A stretch of 64,000 bases of DNA from Arthonia radiata. Lineage: Eukaryota; Ascomycota; Arthoniomycetes; Arthoniales; Arthoniaceae. Under the pieces are notes generated by a model. That model saw only the letters and a list, made by a program, of their open reading frames with translations. It did no database searches and was not told where the DNA came from. Position 1 is the first letter of the stretch, and each line of letters begins with the position of its first letter. Positions 23,779 to 33,657 of this stretch are shown in pieces. Location: positions 186,001-250,000 of the forward strand of contig PSQN01000015.1 in assembly GCA_002989075.1 (NCBI GenBank). The letters run 5' to 3'. The position numbers and the translations under genes are program-made.

Positions 23779-26134
23779 TCAATCAATGCTGCGTTCCCCA
23801 CCCTCATCCCCACCACCCTCCACAACCCTCAACAACCCCCTCATCCTCTCCAACCTCTCTCTCGCCTCCCCCAGCTCGCGCACTTGCGTCACGCTCGCCC
23901 CGGGCTCCCTCGCCATCCCCTCCATCTCATCCATCGCGCGCTCCATACCCTGCAGACTCTCTCGCGCGCTCGCCAGCCTTCTCGTCTCCTCTTCCGGACT
24001 CAGACCGTCGCTTGCCCGACCCTCTGGCCGCGTCTCAGGCGTCTGCACACCCACCTCCCTTCGCTCAGAAGCGTGGACGTCCGACGGCGGCGAACGCAGG
24101 CGCTGGCGCTCCCATCGGGAATGTCGCGACGTCTGAGTCGAAGGCGCAGAAGTGTGCGCAGTAGTATACCGCGACACGTTCTCCGCGCTTCGCTCCAGCG
24201 CGCTCAGGACAGTCCGTCTCGTCGCCTCCGGCAACTCTGTCAACGCATCATTCCGTACACTCTGATTGCTGCTCCTCAGTCTCGTCAAGATTCCATCGCG
24301 ATCAGCCAGGATATCACTCAGCGTCATGCCGTTATCACTCGGCGGTGGACTCGGCACGAACACCATCCTCGGCTCACGCTGACGCTGACCACCAGCAGAA
24401 CGGCCCACATTCGTGGCCTCAGTCTGCGGCCTCGCCTCTCCACGCTCCACACGTGCCCTCCGAGATTCAGCTTCCGCCTCCGCAGCTTCATGCCTGATGT
24501 TCCGCCGTCTCCGCACACGCCGCTCGACCACCCGCGCCATCTCCGCTTGTTCGACTGTCCGCTGCTCCATCCAATCGAGCCTCGCACTGAGCCCGTCCAC
24601 GGCACTGGGGGAAGCGTCTGCGCGGCTGGTACTAGCCGTCTCAGTACCTCGCACGCCAACCAGCGGATCCGCGCCCCTCGAGACGCGGTGAGCCCTCGCT
24701 TCGGCGCGGACACGGACCGTGCGCTCGAGGCTGTCGTGCAAGGCGTTGACGTCATCAACCAGCGCACGAACTTCAGCGGAGCGGGCTTCTTCGGTGTCGC
24801 CGTCAGGACCTTCGTGGACGGGCCCGAGGTCTTCGGTAGAGGTGCTGAAAGAGTCCGCTAGCGAGCAGAAGGAGTCGACGAGGCGGTCTGTACGCGTTCG
24901 CAGGGTGGAGATGGCTGTGTACAGAGCTTGAATGTCGGGGTTGCTGGAGTCGGAGCGCGAGTCGGTGGGGGTGAGGAGAGCTGTGGAGTCGTCGGGTGGA
25001 GCGGTGTGTGTGCCAATGCCATTGTCGGAGTCTTCGTGGACATCAGGGGACGATGATCGGTGGATATGCTCCATCCGCGCGGGAGGTTCAGCGAGGTTGA
25101 GGGGCTGTGAGAAGGGCGAGAGAGGTGTTTCCAGCGGACGCAGACGTGGCGAGCGCGCAAACCAGGGCGGTCGACCTCCATAGCGATGGCGTCGCTGCGA
25201 GCGTGATGGTGGCGCAGGGAAGGACGCCGCCGCGGAGTTGAACGACGTCTCCGCGCTAGGAAGACTGGGGTCCGGTGTGATCGTGGTAAGAAGTGTTTCC
25301 CACTGATCAGCGTCAGGACTGAGGCTACGATCGCGGCCGCCGGGGCCAGCTCCGACAGTGGGCGGATCATCCTCGAATGGGGTGTCATGCTCGGTGTCGT
25401 ATCGTATACGAAAACTCGGTTGATGTCCATTGGGTGATCGGGAGCGCGAGCGGCTTCGATCATTGATGCTGCGACGATTCATGCGACGAAGTGGAGGCAG
25501 CTCGTCAAGCATCGCTGGCGATGCGACAGGTCGCTCGTTGGTGATCGTGCCTCGACGGGATCGAGGGCGAATTTCGGCGGGTGAGATTTCCGAGAAGAAA
25601 GGTGTTCGGCGTGAGGAGCCAGACCGGTTATGCTGACGGCGCTCATTGATGGCCTCTACTAATGTGCGCTGCATGTCGTGCGTTGTTTGCGCATTTCTTC
25701 GGCCATCTTGTGAGCTGTCGCGCTGGCTTGGCAACGAGGGTACTGGAGGCACTTCGCGCGAGGGAGGATTTGGCGGGGGACTTCGTATTGAGCCTCTCAA
25801 ATAGGCGTGCGACAGAGGGTGAAGATGACCAGCCCTGGCGCCATTTGGATAGCGCACGGAGGGTTGGCGACGGATAGCAGAGCGCGCGGCGCGATGCTGA
25901 GGTGTGAGATCTGCAGGTGGTTTGGCTCCAGACGTCGAGGACGAGGCGGCGCAGCAAGTGTTGGTAGACTTGCGCTCAGAGGGTTCGACCCAGATCGCTA
26001 CATTGGAGTTAGCCATGCAGGGTTCAATAACGGGCAATGGGATGCGCAATCCGATGGCGCGTGGTGCAAGCGCGTGTGGTTGTTTTTGGCGCGTGCGCGT
26101 GCGAGGCAAGGCGTCCGGACTTACGTAGACCCAT
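23779..26134 (-). CDS. Hypothetical coiled-coil, Arg/Ser/Pro-rich protein
   Basis: Minus strand, exon 1 26134-26125 (10 bases, MGL plus one base) and exon 2 25997-23779; 742 aa. The intron has GTAAGT, a GGCTAAC branch site and TGTAG, and keeps phase, so the start is MGLPIWVEPSERK. I do not recognise the family. The first 330 residues are low-complexity and basic (RSRSRSRSP near 190). Helical, heptad-like segments follow: around 380-480 (STLRTRTDRLVDSFCSLADS, VRALVDDVNALHDSLERTV) and 490-530. A short ordered block, MTLSDILADRDGILTRLRSS, lies near 590, and a final coiled coil spans about 690-735. There are no membrane segments. A nuclear or scaffold role is possible but unsupported. Confidence 0.75.
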
Positions 26135-26685
26135 GCTGAGACTGTCTGAAAATAGCACAGATGAAGTCGCTTGGGGATTGCGACCGCGTCACGCGCGCGA
26201 AAAGAACGAAAAGAGGGGAGAGTGGCTGAGGGGAGATGCGTGCTGGCAAGAAGAGAGAGTGAAAGCCGTCAAAAGGGAAGCGGCGGGCGCGGTGGGCGGG
26301 CGCACCTGACTCGGTCCGACCTGCATGTCGCCACCCGGCCTCTTAGGGTTAGCTCACATTTCGAGCATGAACTACTGGCCCGTGCGTTAATAGGAGCTCT
26401 TCCAAGTTCCAGTACACGCCCTAACTCACATATTCACGTGGACACATTCAATGAGACTCCACCTCCTAACGATTAGTATGCTGATGCAAACATAACTAGA
26501 CGACATGTCATAGAGCATAGAAGAAGCCTGCACAAAAACCCATCTTCACGCTCTCGATAAAGCCAACAACGACATGAAGATGCAGCTTTTCAGTAGTCTC
26601 CATTAAATGGCACCTTCTGCGCAGTGTTTGGACGCAGTCATTTCTGCTACAGAACACTGTCAGAAGTGATACGTCTTATCCTCGA
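26135..26685. other. Intergenic region
   Basis: Promoter side of the coiled-coil gene and 3' side of swc4 (both minus). No gene seen. Confidence 0.5.
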
Positions 26686-28410
26686 CTACTTTCTCGCACC
26701 CTTGCGTGAGCGACCACCTCTGCTGCTCGCACTCGCCGCGCTCAGCACACTAGCGCTCCTCTTCCTACCCGCTGGTTTGTCCCGCTCGGTGGCCGCGGTA
26801 CTTTCCTGCTCCTCCGTTTTGATCGCTTGCTCACCGTTCGCATTACCCTCTTGCACTGCGCTATCATCAATATCGTCGACGACATCCTCACCTGCCCCCT
26901 CCTCACCTTTCTCGCCATCCTTGCTCTCACCCCCCTCTACCTCCCCAGGCTGCAAAACCCCTTCCATCTCGAGTTGCTTGATTAGCACCATGCGCTCGCC
27001 TTCCGTCTTCTCAACCGCTTGTCTCGCCTTCAAAAGCCCGACAACTGTCTCGCACAACTTCTCCATTTCCTCACACACGGGCGTTGTCTGCATCTGGACA
27101 ATCTCAGGTATGCCCAGCTCACCAAGAATACTCGCGATCTTCTGATTTTGAACGGAACTTTTCGTAGCCGCACGTGCCTTGCTGATCTTGTCCGAAACGA
27201 ACGTGATGCCAGAAGTGAGGCGCTCATGCGTGGACACGCCGAAGCGCGTCTCAGCTTTTGGCGGGAGATTGCGAGTTCCGACGCTATCTTGAGCGGAGAG
27301 ACTTTGGCGCTTCTGGGTGCCGCCGGGAGTGGCGGCCGTTGGCGAAGCTTGTGAGGGTGTGACACCTTCGCCCAGAGAACGGCGCGAGGTCGCGGACTTC
27401 TGCTGCTGCTGTTGTTGCGCAAGGAGAGCTTTGTTCTTGTCTTGCTGAGCCACGCGCTGAAAGAGCTGTGTAAGCTCCGAGCTGGTCGTATAGCTCGCGC
27501 CGCCGGGTTTGTCGTCGGTTAAGCTGTGGTCGATACGTGTGCGAAGTTCTCTGAGCTCCGCGTCGAAGCGTTCCTGGTGGGCGTAAATACGCTTCAGTTC
27601 GGCGAGAAGATACTGCTCCTCCTTCTGTTCTTCGGGAGAGCGCGCCATCTGCTTTTCTTTGATGCTCTTGCGAGTGGTCTCATGGGATTTGTTAAATCTG
27701 GTCATGAGGTCGTGATCGCGGTACTCAGACTCCGTCATCTGGGACTGTGGGGTACGTAGGGTCAGTATTTTAGCAGAGACGCGGTAGTAACGCTCTTTAA
27801 GGTCCTCCATACGGCGAGATTGTGGTTCCGCGGAAGACTCTGAGGACGGTGTCCACTCATAGCGATCTGCGATAAGCGGCCATTTTCCAGAGAAGTCGCT
27901 GAAAAGCGTCATGAGATACTGCGTCTCGCCCTCAGTCCAGCCTTCAGCTTTGAGATGCTCTTCGTACTCTTCGTGCGAACAGTCAGGCGCGCTGATTTCT
28001 TGATTGTATTTCGTGAATCGATATGGCTCTTGCGTCTCCAGTTGCATGTTCTCGAACGCCTCATTCGTTCCGTGCAGGCCATTAGCCAGCTCCGACTGAT
28101 CTTCAGCAACTCTTTGCCAATGCCTCAAGACAAGCCCGTCTGTGCGCGCATCATTCTTGAACGGCGTCATCCTCCAGCTCCTTACTGGTCCCATCATTCT
28201 GCTTCGCTTGTCTTTCCATTTCGGCCCTTGCGATAGCGGTAGCGGTGGAGCGCGCTCGCCCATCAGCGACTTGAGCTCCTTATTCCATTGACTGCCCTCC
28301 GGACCCTTTTTGCTCTTGTCACCGCTTTTGCCTTTCTTAGATGGCTTTGGGCGCGGGCCTGCTTGGGCGGGCAGGCCTAGCATGTCTTGCACATCGCGTG
28401 TCGAGGCCAT
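26686..28410 (-). CDS. swc4: SWR1/NuA4 complex subunit Swc4 (DMAP1/Eaf2)
   Basis: Single exon, 574 aa. Swc4 is shared by the SWR1 remodeller, which deposits H2A.Z, and the NuA4 histone acetyltransferase. The start MASTRDVQDMLGLP and the block MGPVRSWRMTPFKNDARTDG are typical. The SANT-like segment EGWTEGETQYLMTLFSDFSG is followed by KWPLIADRYEW (about residues 157-190). Next come MEDLKERYYRVSAKI and a helical, Glu/Lys-rich region with RKSIKEKQMARSPEEQKEE, a poly-Gln run (about 350) and a basic, probably nuclear-targeting C-terminus. Divergent from the p24 gene across 230 bases. Confidence 0.92.
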   Translation of the reverse strand: MASTRDVQDMLGLPAQAGPRPKPSKKGKSGDKSKKGPEGSQWNKELKSLMGERAPPLPLSQGPKWKDKRSRMMGPVRSWRMTPFKNDARTDGLVLRHWQRVAEDQSELANGLHGTNEAFENMQLETQEPYRFTKYNQEISAPDCSHEEYEEHLKAEGWTEGETQYLMTLFSDFSGKWPLIADRYEWTPSSESSAEPQSRRMEDLKERYYRVSAKILTLRTPQSQMTESEYRDHDLMTRFNKSHETTRKSIKEKQMARSPEEQKEEQYLLAELKRIYAHQERFDAELRELRTRIDHSLTDDKPGGASYTTSSELTQLFQRVAQQDKNKALLAQQQQQQKSATSRRSLGEGVTPSQASPTAATPGGTQKRQSLSAQDSVGTRNLPPKAETRFGVSTHERLTSGITFVSDKISKARAATKSSVQNQKIASILGELGIPEIVQMQTTPVCEEMEKLCETVVGLLKARQAVEKTEGERMVLIKQLEMEGVLQPGEVEGGESKDGEKGEEGAGEDVVDDIDDSAVQEGNANGEQAIKTEEQESTAATERDKPAGRKRSASVLSAASASSRGGRSRKGARK

Positions 28411-28640
28411 CTCTGCTTATCTGGGCGACGAATCAGACCTGCAAGCAAAGACGATACAGTCCGCGACGAGGCAGTCCTAGTAATAATGCGTCGGTAGGTT
28501 TGGATGTAGTAGGAGAGTGAGAAATCACGAAAGTCATCGCCCAAGTTTGGATGCCAAGACTTGCACGCGACGGACCCCTAAGCCCGCAGCCTCGAAATTC
28601 ACGAAGCTCCGTCCGACCAGTCGTTCTCTTCAACACAATC
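28411..28640. promoter_or_regulatory. Divergent promoter, swc4 / p24 gene
   Basis: The start codons of swc4 (minus) and the p24 gene (plus) are 230 bases apart, so both promoters must lie here or in the 5' UTRs. No TATA box is evident. Confidence 0.5.
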
Positions 28641-29571
28641 ATGGCTCGATCAACGAGAGAAACGCCGATATGGCGGCTCGGCGTGTTAGCTCTCCTCACG
28701 CTGATGCTGGCCCCGACCAACGCCCTCTACTTCTACTTGGACGGCTCCCTTACCAAGTGCTTCCACGAAGAGCTGCCGAAGGACACGCTCGTAGTCGGTC
28801 AGTACTCGTCAGCAGCAGTTCCTTACGTTTCACAGCGCTTTCTCAATTATATGCCCCCACATATATTCTAGTTACTTGTCGTCTCAGCCCAGAGAGCATA
28901 CCACTACCATCACCATAGCACACACACCAAACTAACACCCCATCCCCCAAACAGGCCACTTCCACGCCGAACCCTACGACGAACCCACACGCTCCTACCT
29001 CCCCTCGACCTCCGACAACAACCCCGTCGGCATCCACGTAACCGTCGACGAAACCTTCGACAACGACCACCGCGTCGTCTCTCAAAAAGCCCCCTCCAAA
29101 GGCCGCTTCACCTTCTCCGCCCAGGACGCCGGCGACCACCGCATCTGCTTCACCGCGTCCAACGCGCCGGCCGCGGGCTGGCTGAGCGGCGGCGTGCCGA
29201 GCCAGGGCGGGGTGAAGTTCACGCTGGATCTGGTGATTGGCGAGACGAGCAAGATTGAGAGTGAGGATCGGGGAAAGGTGGAGGATATTGTGGGTAAGGT
29301 AAGGGATCTGAATGGGAGGCTGATGGATATTCGGAGGGAGCAGGTGTTTCAGAGGGTGAGTTTGGTTTCGGGGCTGGACATGGGCTTGAGTGTGCATGTG
29401 GGTGTGCTAACGTGGGGACAGGAACGGGAGAGCGAGTTCAGAGACCAGTCTGAGGCTGTGAACGCGAGGGTTGTGAGGTGGACGATCATTCAGCTTGTGG
29501 TGTTGGGCGTGACGTGCGCGTGGCAATTGTCGCATTTGAGGTCGTTCTTTATTAAGCAAAAGCTTACATGA
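28641..29571 (+). CDS. p24 family (emp24/gp25L) ER-Golgi cargo receptor, alpha type
   Basis: Exons 28641-28797, 28955-29355, 29422-29571; 235 aa. Introns are GTCAGT...AAACAG and GTGAGT...GGACAG. p24 proteins cycle between ER and Golgi in COPI/COPII vesicles and sort GPI-anchored cargo. Visible parts are a signal peptide ending near TNALYFYLDG, the GOLD domain with the cysteine pair of KCFHEELPKDT and HRICFTASN, a coiled-coil region (EDIVGKVRDLNGRLMDIRRE), and one membrane segment (WTIIQLVVLGVTCAWQL). The short cytosolic tail LRSFFIKQKLT has the FF pair used for COPII and lysines near the end for COPI. The YFYLDG/KCFHEELP start points to the Erp1/TMED alpha group. Confidence 0.9.
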
Positions 29572-29848
29572 ATGACTATTAGAGAAGCGGACTGCGGGCA
29601 AACACCATTACAAGCTCGCGTCTACAGTCGAAAATGGAAGTCATGTATGAAGAGCATTGTCAGAACAGGCCTAATCTTGAATGCATTGCTATGCCATGAT
29701 AGCTATCTCTATTCTATTGAACATGTGCATGTCTAGAACCTGTTTTGAGACACTGCCTTTACACGTGCGATGCTCGGCAGCGTTCTAGGTGTTGTCTATA
29801 ATCGTACGCTCAAAGCGTGATGTCGTGAAACGCCAACATTCAACGAGC

Positions 29849-30739
29849 TCAGCCGTTGACCACCACACCGCCGTTGGCATGAATCGTCTGTCCGCTAATG
29901 CTGCGGCTATCCATACTCGCCAAGAACACAAACACCGTCGCAATCTCACTCGGTTGGCTCGGACGTCCCATCGGTGAGCTGAATCCCTCTTGCTGGCCCT
30001 TCCCCATCGTAGCCGGTACCAATGGCGTCCACACCGGACCAGGCGCGACCGCATTGACTCGGATACCCTCACCCACAAGCTGATTGCTCAAGCCACGCGT
30101 GAACGAAACGATCGCACCCTTTGTGCTCGTGTAATCCAGCAGATCCGGACGGCCAATGTACGCATTGATGCTCGCGTTTGTGATGATGGTGTCACCGGCC
30201 TTGAGGTGGGGCCGCACGTATTTGGCGATGAAGAAGAAAGGGTGGATATTCGTGTTGAAAGTGGTGAGCCACTGCTCTTCGCTCAGATTTGTGAGATCAC
30301 CGTCGATGGTCTGTTGCACGGCGTGGTTCAGCACCAGCACGTTGATGCCGCCCAGCACCTTTAACGCCACGTTCACCATCTCCTTGCAGTTCTTCATCTC
30401 CCGCAGATCTGTCGCGTGCAGGTGGCACTTGCTGCCCGCGGCCTCGACGCGCTTCTTTGTTTCTTGTGCGTCCTTCTCTTCTTGTGGTAGGTAGCAGATG
30501 AAGGAGTCGGCGCCTTCCATGGCGTAGAGAATGGCAATGGCGCGGCCGATTCCGCTGTCGCCGCCGGTGATGAGCGCCTTCTTGCCGGCAAGCTTGCCTG
30601 CGGCTTTGTAAATCTGGTAGCCGCCGTCCTCACTGGGAACCTGTTCGGAGGTGGGCTGCGGGTCCATCTGGTGCTGGTAGCCGGGTTTGTCGTGGTACTG
30701 ATTGGGCGGCATGTGCCCTTCTTGGAATTGAGTGCTCAT
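29849..30739 (-). CDS. SDR oxidoreductase of the YghA/general-stress type
   Basis: Minus strand, single exon, 296 aa. It carries the N-terminal extension HDKPGYQHQMDPQP seen in bacterial and fungal stress-type SDRs related to YghA. The NAD(P) motif is ITGGDSGIGRA (about residues 58-68), LNHAV replaces the usual NNAG, the catalytic Ser lies in TNASINAY, and YTSTK holds the catalytic Tyr and Lys. The C-terminus is GQTIHANGGVVVNG. The start was placed at the first ATG of the frame (MSTQFQ). The substrate is unknown. It is convergent with the p24 gene, 277 bases away. Confidence 0.88.
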   Translation of the reverse strand: MSTQFQEGHMPPNQYHDKPGYQHQMDPQPTSEQVPSEDGGYQIYKAAGKLAGKKALITGGDSGIGRAIAILYAMEGADSFICYLPQEEKDAQETKKRVEAAGSKCHLHATDLREMKNCKEMVNVALKVLGGINVLVLNHAVQQTIDGDLTNLSEEQWLTTFNTNIHPFFFIAKYVRPHLKAGDTIITNASINAYIGRPDLLDYTSTKGAIVSFTRGLSNQLVGEGIRVNAVAPGPVWTPLVPATMGKGQQEGFSSPMGRPSQPSEIATVFVFLASMDSRSISGQTIHANGGVVVNG

Positions 30740-31357
30740 GTTGGACAATCTGGCTGGTTAATGAGTACTGAATATAAGTTTGCTGTCTGAAGAGCTTGAT
30801 TGTTGGACTTTCAAGCAAAGCGTTTACGTTAATGGTGTAAATGGGGCAGCTAAACACTCTGGCGAAATTGTTTATGAGCTTCGAAAAAGTTATGGATGAC
30901 ATCATCAGAGGCCGCCTCAATGGCAGAATGATCGCGACATCTCTCAGAGGCCCGAACCTACTTTGTGCTCCCTAGAGACTTTGCATTCTTTACGATACTG
31001 GCTTGCAGCTTTGTTACAGTCCTCATCTCAAAAGACTGTGGTAGTTGCTTTCGGGCCCTGACGTGGTCCATATGATCATCATTGACGGCGGCACTTCCGC
31101 CAGAGTGCCTGATACAATCAATGTTTCAAAGAGTCAGCCGTGCAACCACAGGAGACACTGAACGATCCTTTTGTTCGCCTGATGACACGCGGTCACGAGA
31201 GTTGGTTTTTGGATCGCTGATCCGTGGAAGTTGGCGGGTGACGAGTGTAGAAGTCTGAGGATTGCTCGTAAACGTCTATACACACCTGGTGTGTCTATAC
31301 ACTGCCTTGGAGCCGTAGCTTACCAGAAATCTGTGTCAATATGCTTATGCGCAATGC
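30740..31357. other. Intergenic region
   Basis: Promoter side of the SDR gene and 3' side of the carrier gene (both minus). No gene seen. Confidence 0.5.
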
Positions 31358-32683
31358 TCAAATAGTCCCCTTGACCTGCCGCATCGTGTTGAAAACACTG
31401 ACCATCTGCTCGTACATTGTGAACAATCTGCATTGCTGTTAGCACACCCCTCTCACTCCGAATTCATTCCTCGGTCCCCATGGTACTCACATGCCACCAC
31501 TCCACACAACCCTACTCAATCTCATTACGCTTCCCCTCCAAAATCCCCTAATGCCGTCTGTCTTTACGATGCTCTGAAACGCCTCCACCACACCAGCGCC
31601 CTTCGCACTCTGACCCCTCGTTTTCAGCGTGTCAAACGGCTGCGTCGTATACACGGTGATAATACCAGCCATCGCACCATTTGCAAATGTCACGGGCGTG
31701 CTCTGCTCAATACCATACCGCTTCTCCGCGTCCTTGATGATATTGTAGCTTCCCAGTCTTGCGGCGGTAGCACCCGCCTGCTTGAGCGTCGTACCCTCCC
31801 AGCCGCGATAGAGTCCGCGTACGAGACCGTCGCGGCGGACTAGTGTGGCAAGGGCGTGATAGGGTGAGCGGAAGGTGGCGGGCTGGCCGAGAGAAGTGCG
31901 TGCGGCGTCGTCGATGAGGGCGGTTTTGAGGCGTTCAGTGGGTGTTACTGCTGTGAAAGAGGCGACTATTCCCGCTGTCATGCCGGCTAAGAGGGATCGG
32001 ATGGGCGTGAGCGTGTCAGTCTCACGATCTTTAAAGGCGTTGCGGATAGAGTCGAAGGAGAGGAAGCGGATGCCGTCTTTGAAGATTGAGCCCTATTCAC
32101 TGAATTAGACTAAGCTGTGTCTGCTGAGAGAGGCTACATGTTGGCTGGTCTGCGAGCCCCTCCAGCTCTTGCTGACTTGATCACGTTGAAGATGACGGTG
32201 GACTTCCAGATCTGTATTGTGCTGCTCTGGAGTGGACAAAGGTCATGAAGCGTGGAACTCGAGACGGACTTACCACCACCAAGGTTGAGCAGCCTTTGTA
32301 GAGTGCTCTGAGTCCTTCGTTCTTGTACACGTCTCCTACGACACGGTATGGATTTCGAGGAAGCCTCCCCTCGCTCAATTGCACACGTGTTTTGGCGAAC
32401 TCGAAAGGGTACTATGTGCTCTGCGTCAGCTCCAACATCTAATCATACTCTCTCCATGTGATTAATCATATCCATCTGAGTATTGTTACGTGTTCTTTTT
32501 ATTATTTCGAGTCTGTTGAAAGCAAACTTCTTCTTTGTGCATATATTCTACTCTGAGAACACTTCGTCGTTTACTTACAGTCGCAGAAGCTTCGACGGCG
32601 CCAGCGGTCCCGCCAGCAGCCAGGGCTACCCACTGAGGATCATCTTGCTTTTTGCCCTTCTTGTCGGACGCTAAAGGGCTCAT
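31358..32683 (-). CDS. ctp1: Mitochondrial tricarboxylate (citrate) carrier
   Basis: Minus strand, exons 32683-32579, 32411-32274, 32092-31491, 31427-31358; 304 aa. All introns have GT-AG ends and keep phase; the last joins SGG to ILFTMYEQMV. It is a mitochondrial carrier family protein with three repeats and six membrane helices in the inner membrane, exchanging citrate for malate. Carrier motifs are YPFEFAKTRVQL (repeat 1), TPTERLKTALIDD (repeat 2) and QPFDTLKTRGQS (repeat 3). The residues around each P-x-[DE]-x-x-[KR] match Ctp1 rather than ADP/ATP or dicarboxylate carriers. The third intron (about 180 nt) is long for this window. Confidence 0.9.
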
Positions 32684-33657
32684 TACGTGCTATCGAACAT
32701 CCATGTCATGTTACTAAACAGTACGCGGCAACACCCTCGATGTATATAGTCAAGGCGGCAGTAGGCTCGGGCATGTTCGGAGCGTCTTGCCGGCCCATTG
32801 TCTGAGCCGATTAGCAGAGCCTTAGCGCAGCATCAACAACAATGCAAGTCCGAGTGATCTTAGTTACGCCGGCTTCTTAGCGATGCTGCAACAGTCATGG
32901 CTGTTAATCTAATATAATACATCTGCTCTACATGTTGTGAGCTCAATTACGATACATACTTCCGCCCGGCAACCTATTCTGAGATGCACAGTAGGACACA
33001 ATGCCGCCTCTCAAACTCCTATTGCTCCAATATTTGGAAATCAGGCTGACTACTCCTTGATCGATGTATTCTAGTAGCACAATCGACAAGTGAAAAAGAC
33101 CTCCGTCTACTGTGGCACTGCAGCTGTTTAGGCTGTGCGTAGTCGTGCACACACGCCGAGTAACAGTAGTGTTAAACCTAGGCTTTTGTTGGGCTGACAT
33201 CAATGAGAGTTAGATTGACGAAGGCGGGTAAGAAACACCACATGCGTCGCGTGTGTGCCTCGTACGTGGAGGATCCCGCATCCTCCGCCTGAACCGTGTC
33301 TCAAAGCCCAGACTCCACACGGATGCAAACAAACGATGAACGAGTCAATCGGGCGGATATGACAATTGCACATTCACGCTCTAAGAAGGATCGAAGAGAA
33401 AAAGAGTGTACAGTTGGATCAGTGTTGGGAGCACGTAAATACAATTCTTGAATGTTCAAAGGACCGATTCCTTGCCGAGTTTTGAGCCTTTCCGTCCCCT
33501 CCTCCACAATAATGCTGCTCGCTGGGTATGTACTCTGCGCTTAGGCGCCATCGGTTCTATTCAACTCGAAGGAAAATTCCACAATTCAAACAACAGATGT
33601 CGTAATGTTGCTCCGGCCGTGCGTCGGTCCTCCTCACTTCGAACGTCCATGCGTCGT
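32684..33657. other. Intergenic region
   Basis: About 970 bases with no supportable gene: promoter of the carrier gene and 3' region of the repeat-protein gene (both minus). Confidence 0.45.

Noticed and set aside
23884-24861. 325-codon plus-strand open frame opposite the coiled-coil gene
   Set aside because: Arg/Ser-rich antisense of a GC-rich coding sequence with no domain; the minus-strand model has a canonical intron and helical content.
25975-26000. GGTTCGACCC, similar to a tRNA B box
   Set aside because: The flanks do not form a T-arm, there is no A box at the right distance, and it lies in the coiled-coil coding exon.
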